Assembly: GCF_004331735.1 (NCBI RefSeq)
Contig: NZ_SJSO01000006.1
Location: forward strand, 124,001 to 188,000
Direction of reading: 5' to 3'
From: Pedobacter psychrodurus
GTDB lineage: Bacteria > Bacteroidota > Bacteroidia > Sphingobacteriales > Sphingobacteriaceae
Length of the DNA: 64,000 nucleotides
The notes beneath the pieces were generated by a model. The model made no database searches and was not told where the DNA came from. It saw nothing but the letters and a program-made list of their open reading frames with translations. The position numbers and the translations under genes are program-made. Below, in pieces: positions 34,964-43,773 of this stretch (positions are counted from its first letter, which is position 1; every line of letters begins with the position of its first letter).

Positions 34964-36106
34964 TTAAACGGTTACGTTCTGTCCTTTTACATCAAAGGCA
35001 TCGCGTAAGCCTATGGCCAGCACATTAAAAGCATAAACAGTAAGCATAATGGCTAAACCAGGTAAAACAGCAAGGTAAGCTGCATCCATAATGATATAAC
35101 CATAATGCTCTTTAATCATGCTCCCCCAACTTGGCATCGGTGGCTGGGCACCGAAGCCTAAAAAGCTCAAGCCTGTTTCTAACAATATGGCTGAGGCGAA
35201 ATTAGATGAGGCCACCACTAAAATCGGGCCTGCAATGTTCGGCAATATATGTCTGATAATGGTTCTGCTTGTACTAAAGCCTAAAGCTCTTGCTGCCTCC
35301 ACAAATTCGACCTCTTTTAAAGCCATTACCTGCCCACGTACCAATCTGGCTACATCTACCCAGGTGGATAAGCCTACCGCAATAAAGATTTGCCAAAAGC
35401 CTTTACCCAAAGCAAACGATATAGCAATAACGAGCAGTAATGATGGTAGCGACCAAACAACATTCATAAACCAACTGATTGCCGCGTCTACACGTCCACC
35501 AAAATAACCCGCTATTGCGCCTAAACTCACACCAATAAAAAGAGAGATGAGAACAGCCATTAAACCTACCGAGAGTGAAACACGGATACCTAAAATTAAC
35601 CGGCTTAGTAAATCGCGTCCGTAAATGTCAGTCCCTAAAATATAAGTCTGTTTGTAGATATTATTTTTTTCGAAAAGTGCCTGTGGGGTACCTATTTTTG
35701 AGGGCAATACGCAAGAAGGGCATAAATCCTTCAGTGCATACCTGGTTTCTTTAGCTTTTTCATCCTCCCCAATATATTCCTGCACAAAAACAGCTTTATC
35801 TTTTATCTTGTAAGAAGTAATCGGGATACTTTTAAAAGTTGGCGTTTGCCCATTGAGCATCCTTTCGAAAAAGTTAAGCTTTTCTACTTTAGCATTCCTG
35901 CTGATAATTAAAAAAGTAAATGTACTTCCGGGTTTCTTTTTGTTTAGCTGAAGAATCTGAACATTCGCATTTGGAGAATCATCAGGCATAATTAAATAAC
36001 CCAAAATACCCATCACCATTAAAAGTAAAATAAAAACCAATCCGCCGAAAGCAAATTTATTCCGTTTAAACTTTAACCATACTTTTTTTGATGGGCTATT
36101 ATCCAT
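34964..36106 (-). CDS. ABC transporter permease, OppC/DppC type
   Basis: The protein has 380 residues. An N-terminal helix (FAFGGLVFILLLMVMGILGYL) is followed by an extracytoplasmic insert of about 120 residues, then the binding-protein-dependent permease core. The core includes GRDLLSRLILGIRVSLSVGL and the ABC-coupling EAA loop EFVEAARALGFSTSRTIIRHILPN. The PMPSWGSMIKEHYGYI and C-terminal helices complete the OppC pattern. It would import peptides or similar solutes with partners that are not in this window. Its start overlaps the stop of the GT2 gene (TAATG), so the two are translationally coupled although functionally unrelated. Confidence 0.9.
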   Translation of the reverse strand: MDNSPSKKVWLKFKRNKFAFGGLVFILLLMVMGILGYLIMPDDSPNANVQILQLNKKKPGSTFTFLIISRNAKVEKLNFFERMLNGQTPTFKSIPITSYKIKDKAVFVQEYIGEDEKAKETRYALKDLCPSCVLPSKIGTPQALFEKNNIYKQTYILGTDIYGRDLLSRLILGIRVSLSVGLMAVLISLFIGVSLGAIAGYFGGRVDAAISWFMNVVWSLPSLLLVIAISFALGKGFWQIFIAVGLSTWVDVARLVRGQVMALKEVEFVEAARALGFSTSRTIIRHILPNIAGPILVVASSNFASAILLETGLSFLGFGAQPPMPSWGSMIKEHYGYIIMDAAYLAVLPGLAIMLTVYAFNVLAIGLRDAFDVKGQNVTV

Positions 36107-37242
36107 TATCTAACCATTCTGCCTTTCCAATTGTATTTGCCACTGTTTCCGGCAATCCCGATGTATACCATATAAAGCACATGCAGCACATTTAGAACCG
36201 GTATTAAAATGAGTAAACTGCGCCTTTTTGCAAATCCAGTTACATCCCATAAAAATAATGTTTCTAAAACCATTTTAACCAACAATTGATAAAATGTGAT
36301 CGCTAGAAACCCTGGAACAAAAAGTCCTGTGATAAAATTTGCGAGAATAGAAAGGTTGAAGATCCAAATTAGTACCCCCAACACGATAATGGCTTTGTTT
36401 TTATAACGGGTACTCTTCGAGGCCCAGCGTTTGCGCTGCTGTATAAACGAACCTAAAGTTTCTTTTGCATGGGTGTATACAATTGCTTCTCTATTTTTGA
36501 GGAAACCGATCTGATCTGGATATTTAGCTGCAATTTTATGTAACAGTAGCTCATCATCCCCCGATGCCAGATCATCTATTCCCTGGAAGCCACCAACTTC
36601 ATAAAAAGTTGTTTTTTCATACGCCAAATTTGCGCCATTACAGGTTGATGGTTGCTTGTTCCCAATGGTAGAAGCTCCTAAGCCAATAAGGTATAGAAAT
36701 TCTAATGATTGTAATCGCTCAAAAAAACTTTTCTCCTGAAAATAAGCTACCGGGGAAGAGATCATTTTATATTTTTTCTGCTCGTACAGGTTCACAATGG
36801 TAGCCAACCAATCTGCACCCATCCTACAATCCGCATCTGTAGTAATAATGAGGTCGCCAGAACAAGTACTTATTGCGGTTTGAATGGCTTTCTTTTTATA
36901 TGAATTTAAGGCCCTGTCTTCATTTAGCTTGATCAGTTTCACATTCCTATCAGCATAACTCAATACAATATCACTGGTACGATCGGTAGAGTGGTCGTCA
37001 ATAATAATAATCTCAGTTAAAACTTTAGGGTATTGCTGTGCAATCAGATCATCGATGGTTTTGGTGATATTAGCTTCCTCATCCCTTGCAGCAACAATAA
37101 TAGAAACTTTGGTTTGAGGATCTGATTTTTGTGGTGTAAAATAGATCAGGTTATGCCATCCTCTGATAAAATTAAGCACCAAAAAACCATAAATTAAGGT
37201 TAAAGCAGCGGATATAAGACTAATTAGATTTAAGATTTCCAA
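36106..37242 (-). CDS. Membrane-associated GT2 family glycosyltransferase
   Basis: The protein has 378 residues. An N-terminal helix is followed by a GT-A domain: VSIIVAARDEEANITKTIDDLI, the DDH(S) region IIIDDHSTDRTSDIV, the DxD-like TTDADCRMGADWL and the QxxRW-type motif QQRKRWASKS. C-terminal helices follow. The enzyme should transfer a sugar to a lipid or glycan at the inner membrane. The only plausible start is a TTG (37242) lying inside the last codons of the flippase-like gene, a 23 bp overlap; there is no Met in the first ~135 codons. Its end overlaps the permease start. Confidence 0.9.
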   Translation of the reverse strand: MEILNLISLISAALTLIYGFLVLNFIRGWHNLIYFTPQKSDPQTKVSIIVAARDEEANITKTIDDLIAQQYPKVLTEIIIIDDHSTDRTSDIVLSYADRNVKLIKLNEDRALNSYKKKAIQTAISTCSGDLIITTDADCRMGADWLATIVNLYEQKKYKMISSPVAYFQEKSFFERLQSLEFLYLIGLGASTIGNKQPSTCNGANLAYEKTTFYEVGGFQGIDDLASGDDELLLHKIAAKYPDQIGFLKNREAIVYTHAKETLGSFIQQRKRWASKSTRYKNKAIIVLGVLIWIFNLSILANFITGLFVPGFLAITFYQLLVKMVLETLFLWDVTGFAKRRSLLILIPVLNVLHVLYMVYIGIAGNSGKYNWKGRMVR

Positions 37243-38218
37243 AAAAATTGAGTTTAAAAACGAAATAAGTGCCTAAGATAGCAGGAATTATAATATTTAT
37301 GAGCCAAATACTTGCAGTACATGCAATAACAGCTACATGTTGATCGGTTACATGTTTAAATAATTCAACCGCAGTGACGCTTCTGATGCCAACATCAAAA
37401 AGATCTAAGGATGGCAATGCCGATTGAACCAAAAAGAGCAAACAGGTCATCATCATAATATCGGCATAGTGTAAACCTGGTATCAACCAGATAAACAAAA
37501 TGAAATATTGCGAGCTAAATACCAGATATCGGGCAAAACAATAGGTGATGATTTTAAACAGCTCTCTTTTTCGGTAGCGGCCTAAAATGCTGTAAAACTT
37601 CTTGTACTTCCTTGTGAATTTAATGGAGAGCAAAATCCCATTTAACCATCGGATGTTAAAGTAGAAGACCAGGAAAAACAGACAGAAAAATACCGCCAGA
37701 ATTACCATTGCAATAAACAGCACATGATCGATCGGGATAAATCGGTAAACAAAAAAACAGGCTGCAATGGCACCAAAAACATTCGTTAATACCAATTGAC
37801 CAATACTGCCAACGCTCATGGCAACAATACCCACAATCCTTCTTTTAGGCGACAGGAAAAACACCCTCCCTCCATACTCTCCTAGCCTGTTGGGTGTAAA
37901 AATGGCTAGTGTTAATCCACAAAATACCGATTCGATAGCGCGGTAAAAACCAATGGGCTCAATGTGGCTCATTAAGTATTTCCATTTTCCAGCCTCCAAA
38001 AACCAATTCACAAACATTAATAACACCACTATACCTATTACCGAAATAATTTCTGTTTGCGGGATATCTTTTAAGAGTGTACTAAAATCGTGAAGATTTT
38101 TATTCGCAACCAGCTTATGGTAAATAAACCAAAAAGCAAATATTACGATTGCAGCTTTGATGAGAAATGATAATATTTTTTTGTTCTTGCCTGTCAAGAT
38201 TATCTTTTTAGTTTGCAA
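37220..38218 (-). CDS. Flippase-like integral membrane protein (lysylphosphatidylglycerol synthase TM family)
   Basis: The protein has about 332 residues with eight or more predicted helices. NWFLEAGKWKYLMSHIEPIGF and LTLAIFTPNRLGEYGGRVFFL match the UPF0104/lysylphosphatidylglycerol-synthase transmembrane family. The absence of a soluble synthase domain suggests a lipid-linked flippase-like role, fitting its overlap with the GT2 gene. The frame opens at a TTG (38218), with no nearby ATG; a TTG eight codons later is an alternative, because a possible -7 box overlaps the first one. It is divergent from ruvC. Confidence 0.85.
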   Translation of the reverse strand: MQTKKIILTGKNKKILSFLIKAAIVIFAFWFIYHKLVANKNLHDFSTLLKDIPQTEIISVIGIVVLLMFVNWFLEAGKWKYLMSHIEPIGFYRAIESVFCGLTLAIFTPNRLGEYGGRVFFLSPKRRIVGIVAMSVGSIGQLVLTNVFGAIAACFFVYRFIPIDHVLFIAMVILAVFFCLFFLVFYFNIRWLNGILLSIKFTRKYKKFYSILGRYRKRELFKIITYCFARYLVFSSQYFILFIWLIPGLHYADIMMMTCLLFLVQSALPSLDLFDVGIRSVTAVELFKHVTDQHVAVIACTASIWLINIIIPAILGTYFVFKLNFFGNLKSN

Positions 38219-38220
38219 AT

Positions 38221-38826
38221 ATGCTTAATATTGCTGTAATGTTGAACGAAAAAAAGGAGCGGGTTATTATGGGCATTGATCCAGGTACGGCGGTGATGGG
38301 TTATGGCGTAATTTTAGAGAAGGGAAATAAAACAGAACTGATCAGTTTAGGGGTGGTAAAGATGACTCATTTAGATGATCCATTCCTTAAGCTTCAACGG
38401 ATATTCGAAAAAACAGTGGTTTTGATCGATCAGTACAAACCTGATGTACTGGCCATCGAAGCACCATTTTATGGCAAAAATATTCAGGTATTATTAAAAC
38501 TCGGTCGTGCGCAGGGTATTGCTATTGCAGCCGCACTCTCCAGAAATATTTCCGTAACTGAATATTCGCCGCGTAAGATCAAACAATCCATTACCGGCAG
38601 CGGGAATGCCACGAAAGAACAAGTGGCGGCCATGTTGCAGCGCTTGCTAAATTTCAAGGAAACGCCAGAGTTTTTAGATGCCACCGATGGTTTGGCAGTT
38701 GCAGTTTGCCATTCTTTTCAAAAAATTACTTCAGGTGGGAAATCCAAAACCTATTCGGGTTGGGAATCCTTTGTAAGTGATAACAAAACCAAGGTTAAAG
38801 GTTTGGTTTCAAAAGTCAAGAAATAG
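38221..38826 (+). CDS. ruvC: Crossover junction endodeoxyribonuclease RuvC
   Basis: The protein has 201 residues from the first ATG, or 195 from a second ATG at 38239 (MLNEKKERVIMGIDPG), which fits the usual length better. It resolves Holliday junctions. Catalytic acidic residues are visible in MGIDPGTAVMGYGV, LAIEAPFYGKN and LDATDGLAVAVCH, and the QSITGSGNATKEQV region is typical. It is cytoplasmic and works with RuvAB, which are not in the window. It is the only gene on the plus strand here and ends in a short perfect palindrome. Confidence 0.96.
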   Translation: MLNIAVMLNEKKERVIMGIDPGTAVMGYGVILEKGNKTELISLGVVKMTHLDDPFLKLQRIFEKTVVLIDQYKPDVLAIEAPFYGKNIQVLLKLGRAQGIAIAAALSRNISVTEYSPRKIKQSITGSGNATKEQVAAMLQRLLNFKETPEFLDATDGLAVAVCHSFQKITSGGKSKTYSGWESFVSDNKTKVKGLVSKVKK

Positions 38827-38849
38827 TCGGTCGGTGAGACACCGACCGA
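38827..38849. terminator. Perfect hairpin after ruvC
   Basis: TCGGTCGGTG and CACCGACCGA form a 10 bp stem with a three-base loop, starting at the ruvC stop codon. No T-run follows, so termination is uncertain; it may be one more dispersed palindrome. Confidence 0.5.
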
Positions 38850-38882
38850 TGGGTAGTCTTCATTAAATATCTTTATTTTAAT

Positions 38883-39245
38883 CTATTTATTGGGAGTCAA
38901 ATGTAAGATTAGACTATCTTTGGAAACTGAATTATAGTTGTTTTTCTCCCAGTATTCATCAAAATCAATTGCAAGCACATCAAAACCATCTTTTGTTAGC
39001 ACAATTTTAGCATCAGGACAGTTTGGTACACACCCCACAAAGAGGCTACCTCTAAAAAAACCTTGTTCATCAGAATAACAACTATCTGCAATATTATCAT
39101 TTAGTAGAAGTACAACTTTAACTCCTTTTAAAGGAAGTTTGGTCTTTGAGTCATATATATGACCATCACCTCCCACAATCCCCTCACATGCCAGTAAAAA
39201 GGTCAGTAATCCGAAAAACATGATATTAAATATGGCCCTTTTCAT
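38883..39245 (-). CDS. Lipoprotein with a carboxypeptidase-regulatory-like domain
   Basis: The protein has 120 residues from the ATG at 39245, which begins a proper lipoprotein signal (MKRAIFNIMFFGLLTFLLAC, Cys20); an ATG 10 codons earlier (39275) adds MYWNANNNLK. The mature part has GHIYDSKTKLPLKGVKVVLL and YSDEQGFFRGSLF. That is the beta-sandwich pattern of carboxypeptidase-regulatory-like or Kre9-like domains. Function unknown. It follows the DUF4349 gene closely. Confidence 0.72.
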   Translation of the reverse strand: MKRAIFNIMFFGLLTFLLACEGIVGGDGHIYDSKTKLPLKGVKVVLLLNDNIADSCYSDEQGFFRGSLFVGCVPNCPDAKIVLTKDGFDVLAIDFDEYWEKNNYNSVSKDSLILHLTPNK

Positions 39246-39283
39246 TTTCAGGTTATTATTGGCATTCCAATACATGAAATAAT

Positions 39284-40180
39284 TTAATTGTTCGGGTGAT
39301 TATCGATTAAACTTTTAGTCGCTTCATCCATTGCTAATTTATTCTTACGAATAAAATATTTTATAGTGAAGAAGATTGCAATACCTACCAATATCAGCAT
39401 CCATAAATTGGAAATTGCGATGATGATTTCTTTAAAGATTGTCCAGCCATTTACAACACCTAACCAAAGCCTGTTTATAAATGCAGGGCGATAGTCGTAC
39501 AGATTGTCATTGGCCACAATCATGGTTTTAACGGTATTGTCCTGGTAAAAATTAAGCGTGATGGTACTGAATTTTACACGGCTATCGATCTGCATATTCT
39601 CGATTCTCTTGTCTACATAATCGTCTTTGATGTAGAGAGAAGATTCTACATTGGCACTTTTCTTCGTCGCTACTTTATTGATCTTTTCAATCGCATCAAC
39701 CCGATTCTGTGCTTTTAGCCTATTGGCTAAATAAGCGATGCTTTGATCGTCCATTTTCATCGATTGGTGATCTACAAAGACAGCCATTTTTGCGATGGTA
39801 TTGGTAAATTCATCCAGCTTCTCTGACGGAACCTTGGCCACCAGATAACCTTGTGTACGATAGGAGGTAATTTCTTTTAACGAATCGGTAGATTGTTTAA
39901 CCTTATCGGTTTCTTGGATAGAGCTTTCGATAGAAAACTCAGCCACAGTTCCGCCTTCGGCTTTAATGGTTTTGCTGAGCTGTTCTTTGGTGTTCTGAAC
40001 GTCTTTCACCCTAAAACGCATATCTGCAGTTTTAATAATCTTTTCAGCCGCTGTGGTGTCTGCAGATTCTTTGTTTAAATCCTGTGTATCGACAGCATCG
40101 GCACTTGCATATTTTTTATTTTCATTTTGGCAGCCAAAGATTGTTAAAATTATGGCTATAGCAATAATATTCCTTTTCAT
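39284..40180 (-). CDS. DUF4349 lipoprotein
   Basis: The protein has 298 residues with a lipoprotein signal (LTIFGC, Cys17). It contains EKIIKTADMRFRVKDVQNTKEQL, AYLANRLKAQNRVDAIEKINK and RIENMQIDSRVKFSTITLNFYQ, which identify DUF4349. A C-terminal helix (LWMLILVGIAIFFTIKYFI) follows. The long central part is probably coiled coil. DUF4349 proteins are membrane-anchored with unknown function. The small lipoprotein gene follows after 8 bp (or 38 bp with the inner start). Confidence 0.85.
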   Translation of the reverse strand: MKRNIIAIAIILTIFGCQNENKKYASADAVDTQDLNKESADTTAAEKIIKTADMRFRVKDVQNTKEQLSKTIKAEGGTVAEFSIESSIQETDKVKQSTDSLKEITSYRTQGYLVAKVPSEKLDEFTNTIAKMAVFVDHQSMKMDDQSIAYLANRLKAQNRVDAIEKINKVATKKSANVESSLYIKDDYVDKRIENMQIDSRVKFSTITLNFYQDNTVKTMIVANDNLYDYRPAFINRLWLGVVNGWTIFKEIIIAISNLWMLILVGIAIFFTIKYFIRKNKLAMDEATKSLIDNHPNN

Positions 40181-40387
40181 GATTGTGTGGTTCTAAATAA
40201 ATAATCATTTTAAATATTTGCTTCAAATGGCCATAAGAAGTTCAGCGTTTTGGTTAGCTTTTAACGCTGTGTTTTCTCTTAATACCAGAATTATATTTAG
40301 GTAACCCAATACTGAGTTTAGCGTAGTGAGAAGGGAGTTTGGAGGGCTTTTTCGTATATTATAAACCTGGAGTCTTTAACGTGTGTC

Positions 40388-40607
40388 TTTTTTGAAAAGC
40401 AGGTTATTGTGTAGATCGGTTCCGAAAGCCCTGCCATCCGCTTTACCTCTCTGCGTTCGGTGCCCGCTCCTGTCAGGTTTAAATTACTTAGGCAGACCTT
40501 TCTATCCTAAACCCGACAGCCGCGATAGCCCCTGATTCTTCATCAGGGCTAAAGCAAATGGCGGGACTGCTGTAACCTAAATGCTTCTGAATTTGCTTTT
40601 CAAAAAA
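40388..40607. mobile_element. MITE-like element with 14 bp terminal inverted repeats
   Basis: TTTTTTGAAAAGCA (40388-40401) and TGCTTTTCAAAAAA (40594-40607) are perfect inverted ends of a 220 bp non-coding unit. The interior has AAGCCCTGCCATCCGCTTTA and CTGTCAGGTTTA, both also found at about 15150-15245, and the hairpin CCCCTGATTCTTCATCAGGG. TTGAAAAGCAG also begins the longer repeat at 6729. The rest of the 40181-40734 gap holds no gene. No transposase is nearby. Confidence 0.6.
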
Positions 40608-40682
40608 AGAAAGTATATTATTTTAATGGCCTCAATGAAGGCTGCACCATTTAAAATCGGATGGATTCGTGCCTATAAACAA

Positions 40683-40714
40683 AAAGCCGATTATGAATGA
40701 ACATGACCGGCTTT
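40683..40714 (-). terminator. Rho-independent terminator of the small membrane protein gene
   Basis: On the minus strand AAAGCCG pairs with CGGCTTT around an 18-base loop and ends in TTTTTG, about 20 bp past the stop codon of the 40735-40953 gene. Confidence 0.65.
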
Positions 40715-40734
40715 ATATTTTGATAGTAGAACGC

Positions 40735-40953
40735 TTATGCGTCTAATATTTTGAATACACCTTTAATGGCAATAATTGCACCGATGAACAAAACAATCCA
40801 GGATGCTAAAGATACTTGCCACGAATCGTAAGCGAAACGTGCGTAAGTACCCACCATGCAAACCAGTACACCAAAAATCATTAATTTATAAATTCCTGGC
40901 TGGTTAGCCGTTTTCATACTTTCTGTATTGTGCTTTAATTCGTTGTTCTCCAT
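40735..40953 (-). CDS. Small two-helix membrane protein
   Basis: The protein has 72 residues, with a polar N-terminus (MENNELKHNTESMKTANQ) and two hydrophobic helices, YKLMIFGVLVCMVGTYARF and VSLASWIVLFIGAIIAIKGV. It looks like a small inner-membrane protein of the kind widespread in Sphingobacteriia. No domain recognised. It starts at an ATG and has its own terminator. Confidence 0.75.
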   Translation of the reverse strand: MENNELKHNTESMKTANQPGIYKLMIFGVLVCMVGTYARFAYDSWQVSLASWIVLFIGAIIAIKGVFKILDA

Positions 40954-41010
40954 AATGTTTATTTTTATGATGCTGCAAAAGTAATACTTATTGCTGAATA
41001 ATTATAAAAC

Positions 41011-41778
41011 TTAGTAACTTTTTAATCGTTCTAATCTTTGTTTCGCTTTATCCTTATCACTAAGTTTTTCTCCCTGATACAAAGGCTTTTCCCAATCGCC
41101 ATACATTGGGTTTGGCAACACAATATACTTTGTTCCAAATAGGTTCTGATTTGTGTTTACCTGCTCAAAAGTATTTTTATTTTCGCGATAAAAAATATTG
41201 CTGAAATCGCTTAAATTATCGCCACATAACAGGAGAATATGATGCGTTTCAGTAATTTTTTGGCGGCGTGGTTCTTTATTTGATGTTCCTTTCGAGACTA
41301 ATAAATGTGCATCATCTGCATAAGGAAAGCCAAAGTGCTGCAGGTTTTTCAACGTTGCGATATAATCCTTTTCATCGCGGTTACTCACATAAAAAGTTTC
41401 GATATTCTTTGATGCTGCAAACTTTAAAAAAGCCAAAGCACCAGGAACGGTATCGGCCTGAGCCAGATTTGTCCATTCTGTCCAGTCTTCGGACACATAA
41501 CTTAGTCCTTTTTTAATTTCGTGCCCTTGAAAAGCAGAGTTGTCTAAAACGGTTTCGTCAATATCAACAATCACACAATTTGGTTTTTTACTGGTATCGG
41601 CCCATAAAGCTTCTTTTAACGATAAACGGGCAAAGTTATAAGCCTGAAAACATAGCGCGCGGTACTCGCCCGAGGTTTGCTGCCAAAGCACGGCATTAGT
41701 ATAATCCCTCGCAGGGTTTTGACCGGCAGCAAAAAGCGGTAGCAAAAACGATATAACAATAAATAGGTTTTTTTTCAT
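41011..41778 (-). CDS. e(P4)-family acid phosphatase/5'-nucleotidase
   Basis: The protein has 255 residues. HAD-type phosphatase motif I is IVDIDETVLDNSAF with Asp72 and Asp74; TFYVSNRDEKDY supplies motif II and the GDNLSDF region the C-terminal aspartates. This is the class-C acid phosphatase/lipoprotein e(P4) family, which dephosphorylates nucleotides, including NMN, outside the cytoplasm. The signal peptide ends FAAGQ and no lipobox cysteine is present, so unlike the namesake it should be soluble in the periplasm. It starts at an ATG and stands alone. Confidence 0.9.
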   Translation of the reverse strand: MKKNLFIVISFLLPLFAAGQNPARDYTNAVLWQQTSGEYRALCFQAYNFARLSLKEALWADTSKKPNCVIVDIDETVLDNSAFQGHEIKKGLSYVSEDWTEWTNLAQADTVPGALAFLKFAASKNIETFYVSNRDEKDYIATLKNLQHFGFPYADDAHLLVSKGTSNKEPRRQKITETHHILLLCGDNLSDFSNIFYRENKNTFEQVNTNQNLFGTKYIVLPNPMYGDWEKPLYQGEKLSDKDKAKQRLERLKSY

Positions 41779-41894
41779 GATTTGGAATTAAAGTTCAAAG
41801 ATATTAAACTCCTATGATGCAGAATTCATTTAAACATCATTTAAATCATATCGTAAATAATTTAACTATTAATTTATTAGTTATAGAAATTTAT

Positions 41895-41902
41895 TAGTTT
41901 TG
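41895..41902 (+). promoter_or_regulatory. Putative -7 box for the PKD lipoprotein gene
   Basis: TAGTTTTG is an exact match to TAnnTTTG and lies 26 bases before the ATG at 41929. No TTG -33 element was seen at normal spacing. Confidence 0.45.
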
Positions 41903-41928
41903 GGTACACACAAATAAAATCAATTACT

Positions 41929-42561
41929 ATGAAATTTAAACACTTACTAGGGGTAGCTATTGCCCTATTTTTCTTTGCGGCTTGCAAGAAACAATCAAAT
42001 CCAGAAATTAGTACAACCGATTTTAACATTAATAAAAAATCATTGTATTTAACGCAATCAATTGAGCTTAATGCAAAAGATGCAACCGCAGGTGGCAATT
42101 ATATTTGGAATTACGGCGATGGGACTATTGAAACCAAAGGAAGTAAAACCGAACATCAGTACAAAACTTCTGGCATTTTTGAAGTGACTTTAACTGTTTA
42201 CAACAAGACTAGTAAGATCAAGGTAATGGTACTTCCGGGGGATATCAGTTACCAAATTAAAAACAACAGCACCTTCGACCTAGATCTGAATTCTTATGTC
42301 AACCTACCTGTTAATACAGTAAGGTCGGTATTAAAGCCAAACGGACTCTCTGATACCATTTATGTTAAATTACAGGCTACAGGAAATTTATTGCAGCTTA
42401 CAAACATTAGTGGTATTGCGAAAGGAAAAGCTTTTCGTTTTGATGATATGTTTTGGCAAAAAGATTCTATTCATAACATTCTCTCAGTAAATAACGATAC
42501 TAAAATTCAACTTGGCGCACATGGGGAACTAGGAATTAGTTCTACACTTGGGAATTTATAA
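41929..42561 (+). CDS. PKD domain lipoprotein
   Basis: The protein has 210 residues with a lipoprotein signal (IALFFFAAC, Cys19). Residues about 37-105 form a PKD-type domain with the hallmark NYIWNYGDGTIETKG and EHQYKTSGIFEVTLTVYN. The C-terminal ~100 residues show no recognised domain. PKD domains mediate protein or polysaccharide contacts at the surface. It starts at an ATG and is followed by a hairpin terminator. Confidence 0.82.
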   Translation: MKFKHLLGVAIALFFFAACKKQSNPEISTTDFNINKKSLYLTQSIELNAKDATAGGNYIWNYGDGTIETKGSKTEHQYKTSGIFEVTLTVYNKTSKIKVMVLPGDISYQIKNNSTFDLDLNSYVNLPVNTVRSVLKPNGLSDTIYVKLQATGNLLQLTNISGIAKGKAFRFDDMFWQKDSIHNILSVNNDTKIQLGAHGELGISSTLGNL

Positions 42562-42581
42562 CAATCAGTAGAAAACATGAC

Positions 42582-42612
42582 GCCCGTTCTTAACCGAAAC
42601 GGGCTTCTTTGT
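42582..42612 (+). terminator. Terminator of the PKD lipoprotein gene
   Basis: GCCCGTT pairs with AACGGGC around a nine-base loop, followed by TTCTTTGTT, 20 bp past the stop codon. The T-tract is interrupted. Confidence 0.6.
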
Positions 42613-42622
42613 TATAAAGATT

Positions 42623-43750
42623 TTAACCATTCAAAAAACTTCCTCTTTCCTTTTTTGATAAGATCAGTGTTTCTGCTTCTGGATAAGCCTGTGTAAAAGT
42701 TGTAGGAATTTTATTTTTACCTCTTTCGTTCCATTTAAACTCAACAGCTAAAAATTTATCTTCCGTTTTTTCAACATAATCGATTTCTTGCTGCTGTGTA
42801 GTGCGCCAAAAAAAGCAATCTGCTTCCATTTGATGCTGATGTAAAAACTTTATCCGCTCAGCAATCATATAATTTTCGAACAGTGCACCTACATCATTTC
42901 TGTTAGCTATTGAATTAAAATTCCGCGTGATGGCATTCACAATGCCAGTATCATAAAAATAGATTTTCTTATTCTTTTTGATTTCATTTCGCACGTTGCC
43001 TGCAAAGGCCGGTAAAGTAAAAATCACAAAAGACTTTTCGAGCAAATTGATGTATTTATCTACCGTTTTTTGATCAGCTTTAACCAACTGTGCCAACTCC
43101 GAAAAATTAACCTCACTCCCGATCTGTAAAGCCAAAGCTTTTACAATTTTCTCAAACAACAGTGGTTTCTTCACCTCTTCAAGCGCAAATAAATCCTTAT
43201 ACAAATAGCTATCGGCAAGTAATTTTAAATGTTCTTCAGCATGCTGGAGATCGTTAATAATTTCAGGGTAAGCCCCATAAATCAAACGTTGCTCTAGTGA
43301 TCTTTCTTCAGTAATAAAATCGGTATCGTTTACCAGTTCGGCATACGAAAAAGGCAAAAGCATCATTTCATATTTCCGACCAGTTAAAGGTTCATTAATT
43401 TTACCCGATAGTTCAAAGGCCGACGAACCTGTAGCAATTACCTGAACATTTTTAAAGCGGTCGACAATAATTTTAATCAATAGGCCCACATCAGCTATGC
43501 GCTGTGCTTCATCAATAAAAAGCACTTCGTAATTGCCTAGCATTTGCCCTATCTGTGTGGCATTGGGTTTGGCAAGAGTTTCTCTCACATCTGCATCATC
43601 TCCGTTTAGGTATAATGTCTTTTTGTCAACTTTGGCCAACAACTGCTCTACGAAGGTAGTCTTACCTGTTTGCCTTGGGCCAAATATGATGAAAGCTTTC
43701 CCTTTAAAGAGCCTTGCTAAAGCGTAATCCAATTGTTTCCTAACGATCAT
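42623..43750 (-). CDS. P-loop ATPase with DUF4143 domain
   Basis: The protein has 375 residues from the ATG at 43750; the frame also opens at a GTG two codons earlier. The Walker A motif is GPRQTGKTT, Walker B is EVLFIDEAQR, and the sensor is VIATGSSAFELSG. The C-terminal DUF4143 part contains GALFENYMIAERIKF and WRTTQQQEIDYVE, and VEFKWN resembles a PD-(D/E)xK-type strand. These ATPases are widespread and poorly characterised. Three 32-bp-spaced repeats lie just upstream. It is convergent with the PKD gene. Confidence 0.92.
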   Translation of the reverse strand: MIVRKQLDYALARLFKGKAFIIFGPRQTGKTTFVEQLLAKVDKKTLYLNGDDADVRETLAKPNATQIGQMLGNYEVLFIDEAQRIADVGLLIKIIVDRFKNVQVIATGSSAFELSGKINEPLTGRKYEMMLLPFSYAELVNDTDFITEERSLEQRLIYGAYPEIINDLQHAEEHLKLLADSYLYKDLFALEEVKKPLLFEKIVKALALQIGSEVNFSELAQLVKADQKTVDKYINLLEKSFVIFTLPAFAGNVRNEIKKNKKIYFYDTGIVNAITRNFNSIANRNDVGALFENYMIAERIKFLHQHQMEADCFFWRTTQQQEIDYVEKTEDKFLAVEFKWNERGKNKIPTTFTQAYPEAETLILSKKERGSFLNG

Positions 43751-43773
43751 AACCACAAACTATACACAAAAGT

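Noticed and set aside
38827..38849. Strong rho-independent terminator after ruvC
   Set aside because: The stem is perfect, but no T-run follows, so it is listed only as a hairpin with low confidence.
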